NCBI GenBank assembly: GCA_027483885.1
Contig: JAIXTO010000220.1
Location: 26,105-90,104 of the forward strand
Source of the DNA: Rhizobiaceae bacterium
GTDB taxonomy: Bacteria; Pseudomonadota; Alphaproteobacteria; Rhizobiales; Rhizobiaceae
Reading direction: 5' to 3'
Length of the DNA: 64,000 nt
In this document: positions 62,093 through 64,000 of the stretch, in pieces
Position numbering within the stretch: position 1 is the stretch's first letter
Layout of the letters: every line of letters begins with the position of its first letter
Position numbers and translations under genes: made by a program
Notes under the pieces: generated by a model
What the model was told of the DNA's origin: nothing
Database searches by the model: none
The model's input: only the letters and a program-made list of their open reading frames with translations

Positions 62093-62323
62093 TCAGCCCC
62101 CCGAGGGTGCCACATCGGGAAAGTCCCGCATCAGCGCATCCAGCCCGTCGCGGGAAAACGCCGGCGCGCGCGGCAAAAGCCCGCCGGATGCGGCAAAGAA
62201 CTCGCGCGGCGTCAGCGCCCAGAAATCTTTGGGGGAAAGCCGCAGCAGGCAAAGGCCGGTGTGCATCACCCGCGCCCAGGGAAACGGCGTAACAGCTGCC
62301 CCCTCGCCCGCTGCGGCCCTCAA
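62093..62323 (-). CDS. GTA tail assembly chaperone (gp10.1-like)
   Basis: A protein of about 76 residues with the conserved core FPWARVMHTGLCLLRLSPKDFWALTPREF, shown in parts as PFPWARVMHTGLCLLRLSP and DFWALTPREF. This matches the phage tail assembly chaperone family (formerly DUF2376) found between GTA gp10 and gp11. The start appears to be a TTG overlapping the gp10 stop (TTGA). Confidence 0.8.
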   Translation of the reverse strand: MRAAAGEGAAVTPFPWARVMHTGLCLLRLSPKDFWALTPREFFAASGGLLPRAPAFSRDGLDALMRDFPDVAPSGG

Positions 62324-62793
62324 GGGTTTGCCGCCATGCCTTTCACGGCAGATCCGCCTGCCCCACTTTTATCCGGGGCATCTGGAGTTACCGAGGCCAT
62401 TGGCGCACCTGCGGCACCCGGGGCACCTGGCCCGCCGCTGCCCATATCCTCCGCACCGCCAAAGGTTGCCGCCAGAAGCTCGCTAACCACGCGGGCATAG
62501 GCATATATTCCTCCGTCAATACTCATCGCCGCCACCTCCTCGTCGGAAAGAAGGTTGCCGCCGCCGCGAAGGCCGGCACCGATAATGCGGGCGAGATCAA
62601 GCGCGCGCAGCCGCCCCTCTGCAAACCGCGCCGCAAGCCCCGTCAGATCGTCGACGGCAAACGCCGTCTCCAACTCGGCAAGCGCCGATAGCGTCAGGCA
62701 GAGAATGCGCCGCTCGCCATCGATCACCGCCTCGATCTCACCCCGGCGCCGGTTGGCCCGGCCGACGTTAGCTCCGTGCAACGTCCTTCCCAT
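62320..62793 (-). CDS. GTA gp10, tail assembly chaperone family
   Basis: A 157-residue protein with the GTA-gp10 domain in residues 1-100: ANRRRGEIEAVIDGERRILCL, given as RRRGEIEAVIDGERR, and the helical LTLSALAELETAFAVDDLTGL and LARIIGAGLRGGGN. The tail is Gly/Ala-rich. Overlaps gp9 upstream (ATGA) and the chaperone gene downstream. Confidence 0.88.
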   Translation of the reverse strand: MGRTLHGANVGRANRRRGEIEAVIDGERRILCLTLSALAELETAFAVDDLTGLAARFAEGRLRALDLARIIGAGLRGGGNLLSDEEVAAMSIDGGIYAYARVVSELLAATFGGAEDMGSGGPGAPGAAGAPMASVTPDAPDKSGAGGSAVKGMAANP

Positions 62794-63200
62794 CAGAGCG
62801 CTCCAAAGGTCAGGCTGCCCGCCGATTCCAGCGCCAGTTCGAAACGGATTTCGCCGTTATGATCGCCGGAATATTCGAGCGCCGTGATCTGGAAGGGCCC
62901 GCTCACCGTGCCGAAAGCGGGGATCAGCACCTGCCAGGAAAGGATCGTGCCGGCAAAAAACGTCGCGCGCACCAGCACGTCAGACGCCTGATCCTTAAAA
63001 ATGCCGCCGCCCGAAAGCGACGCCCGCTGCACGCCCGCCCCCGCCAGCAGTTCGCGCCAGCGCCCGACGCTTTCGGCATCCGTCACATCAACCGTCTCGG
63101 CATTAAACGCCAGCCGCCGCGACCGCAGCCCCGCCACCGTCAACCAGCTGCCGCCATTATCCACCTTCAACAGCAGATCCTTACCCTTCTGCGCCACCAT
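62793..63200 (-). CDS. GTA gp9, major tail protein (TP901-1 type)
   Basis: A 135-residue tail-tube protein: KGKDLLLKVDNGG, VAGLRSRRLAFNAETVDVTD, WRELLAGAGVQRASLSGGGIF and the C-terminal ALEYSGDHNGEIRFELALES, typical of the phage major tail protein TP901-1/GTA gp9 family. It is the first gene of the tail module here. Immediately upstream, where gp8 and the head genes would be expected, there is only repeat-rich non-coding DNA. Confidence 0.92.
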   Translation of the reverse strand: MVAQKGKDLLLKVDNGGSWLTVAGLRSRRLAFNAETVDVTDAESVGRWRELLAGAGVQRASLSGGGIFKDQASDVLVRATFFAGTILSWQVLIPAFGTVSGPFQITALEYSGDHNGEIRFELALESAGSLTFGAL

Positions 63201-63430
63201 GCGATCTCTCCATATTGTTCTGTTGGTTTTTCACGCGTCGCGCCGCCGTTTCCCACGACCGACCGTCGGTGCTCTCCTGGATTTTCACGCCACCCTGTTC
63301 CGAAGGCCGCCGCGCCAGCACGAAGCCTGCCCCTCACCGCGCGCTTGAAGATGGAGGTGGCGGATGGCCTGCAACCTTTTCCCTGCCCTGAGGGCAAGAC
63401 GATCGCTGATGAGACAAGTCCCCTCCCAAA

Positions 63431-63451
63431 CCCTCCCCACAAGGGGGAGGG
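63431..63451 (+). repeat. Palindromic element, copy 1
   Basis: CCCTCCCC-ACAAG-GGGGAGGG, an 8-bp stem with a 5-nt loop. Its reverse complement shares the core CTCCCCCTTGTGGGG with the element at 63505-63523, so the two are inverted copies of one Rhizobiaceae-type intergenic repeat. Confidence 0.65.
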
Positions 63452-63504
63452 CTTAACCCGGCCGCGCCCTCTGATGCAGCAACCGGACGCTTGCCGCGCA
63501 ATAT

Positions 63505-63523
63505 CTCCCCCTTGTGGGGGGAG
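63505..63523 (-). repeat. Palindromic element, copy 2 (inverted)
   Basis: CTCCCCC-TTGTG-GGGGGAG, a 7-bp stem-loop sharing its core with the copy at 63431-63451 in the opposite orientation, about 55 bases apart. Confidence 0.65.
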
Positions 63524-63781
63524 CCGAAGGACGGGCGAGACCCGTGGCTCGCCCCCGGCGGGCCCGGCAGGGCAGAGAGGGTCTTGTTTCAAATGCGATA
63601 GCCTAGTCCTGACGGGAAGAAGGTCGCGGCAGCGGGATGAGGGGCAACCTTTCGTCGGTGCCCCAAACAAGGAGACGCTTCTTCACCAAAATCGCCGCAT
63701 GGACTGCTGGAGCACACATCCCCCCGCATCGCCAAATCCCGGTTCCCGTCCCACTCCGAATCCGCTAACCCTCACCATCGG

Positions 63782-63890
63782 CTATTCGCTATTCGCTATT
63801 CGCTATTCGCTATTCGCTATTCGCTATTCGCTATTCGCTATTCGCCACTGCCCACTGCCCACTGCCTATTGCCTACTGCCTACTGCCTAC
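63782..63890 (+). repeat. Heptanucleotide tandem array
   Basis: Nine perfect copies of CTATTCG (63782-63844) are followed in the same 7-base phase by three CCACTGC, one CTATTGC, two CTACTGC and a partial CTAC. The total is about 15.5 units over 109 bases. The array ends 36 bases before the MFS start codon. Confidence 0.92.
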
Positions 63891-63926
63891 ATCCTCTCCC
63901 CCCAGCCCGCCCCCGGAGCCTCCCCC

Positions 63927-64000
63927 ATGTCCCCCACCTTGCGCCGTATCCGGCTGATCGCGGTCGTCTCCGTCACGCAGATCATCGGCTGGGGCACGAG
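63927..64000 (+). CDS. MFS transporter, 5' end only
   Basis: The first 24 codons of a gene cut by the window edge: MSPTLRRIRLIAVVSVTQII, then GWGT. A basic N-terminus followed by a hydrophobic helix with TQIIGWGT is typical of one group of major facilitator transporters. GGAG lies eight bases before the ATG. Substrate cannot be judged. Confidence 0.6.
   Translation, partial: MSPTLRRIRLIAVVSVTQIIGWGT

Larger units (their letters stand above)
63201..63926. other. Repeat-rich non-coding region upstream of the GTA tail module
   Basis: About 725 bases without a credible gene on either strand. It holds the two inverted palindromes at 63431-63451 and 63505-63523 and the heptanucleotide array at 63782-63890. 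GTA head genes are not present. Confidence 0.6.

Noticed and set aside
62052..62252. N-terminal extension of the tape measure protein
   Set aside because: It overlaps the chaperone gene out of frame, and the ATG at 62051 has a good AGGAG; the extension is an out-of-frame shadow.
63167..63670. Minus-strand frame of 167 codons as a missing GTA gp8
   Set aside because: The product is not tail-terminator-like, it is Arg/Gly/Ser-rich and runs across the palindromic repeats; no support as a gene.
63782..63890. Possible CRISPR array
   Set aside because: The repeats are direct 7-base units with no spacers, and no cas genes are nearby. It is a microsatellite-like array.

Overview
The window is chromosomal DNA of a Rhizobiales bacterium, most likely Rhizobiaceae (Agrobacterium/Rhizobium type). 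The main pointers are a RopA/Omp2b-type porin, a complete feuN-feuP-feuQ system, the cycHJKL (ccmI-E-F-H) operon followed by a DegP protease, a two-component pair, glnE and a PleC-like kinase, part of a Rhodobacter-type gene transfer agent (GTA), and Rhizobiaceae-style short palindromic repeats. Nearly the whole window is GC-rich, compact and coding.

Layout. 1-2.6 kb: a non-coding kilobase, a porin with its terminator, and tRNA-Ser(GCT). 2.6-9.6 kb: ferredoxin reductase, a PilZ-like protein, a HisC-like aminotransferase, a Sel1 protein, a DUF2147 protein, AMP nucleosidase with a probably leaderless promoter, and an LPG-synthase-type membrane protein. 9.8-14 kb: an envelope glycosylation cluster, with two paralogous GT39 (ArnT-like) enzymes flanking a DPM1/ArnC-like GT2. 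14-24 kb: divergent polyamine-type aminotransferase and glutamine-synthetase-like ligase, lipid kinase, MFS exporter, DoxX, L,D-transpeptidase lipoprotein, pentapeptide-repeat protein, and ETF-ubiquinone oxidoreductase with a MerR/LiuR-like operator. 24-35 kb: a non-canonical SDR, an RND efflux pair behind a perfect 13-bp inverted repeat, a disordered Thr/Asp-rich protein with three C-terminal repeats, an HSP70-like protein, a divergent uracil-DNA glycosylase, two very small proteins and an EamA transporter.

35-55 kb: pepN and a PleC-like kinase face a long minus-strand series. In transcription order this series runs feuN-feuP-feuQ, a surface lipoprotein, ccmI-E-F-H (with an FNR/FixK-type box upstream), degP, response regulator, histidine kinase and glnE. 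glnE overlaps the 3' end of the PleC-like gene. 55-63 kb: a GTA tail module (gp9, gp10, gp10.1, gp11-gp15) plus a holin-like protein. No head, portal or terminase genes adjoin it. The last 0.8 kb holds inverted palindromic repeats, a heptanucleotide tandem array and the start of an MFS gene.

Themes. Much of the content concerns the cell envelope: porin, glycolipid glycosyltransferases, L,D-transpeptidase, efflux, DegP and osmosensing FeuNPQ. Other parts serve cytochrome c maturation, electron transfer from acyl-CoA and branched-chain amino acid oxidation, nitrogen control (GlnE) and cell-cycle control. The least explained elements are the Thr/Asp-rich triple-repeat protein, the head-less GTA tail block, a repeat element lying inside ccmH, and several upstream dyads that look like operators.
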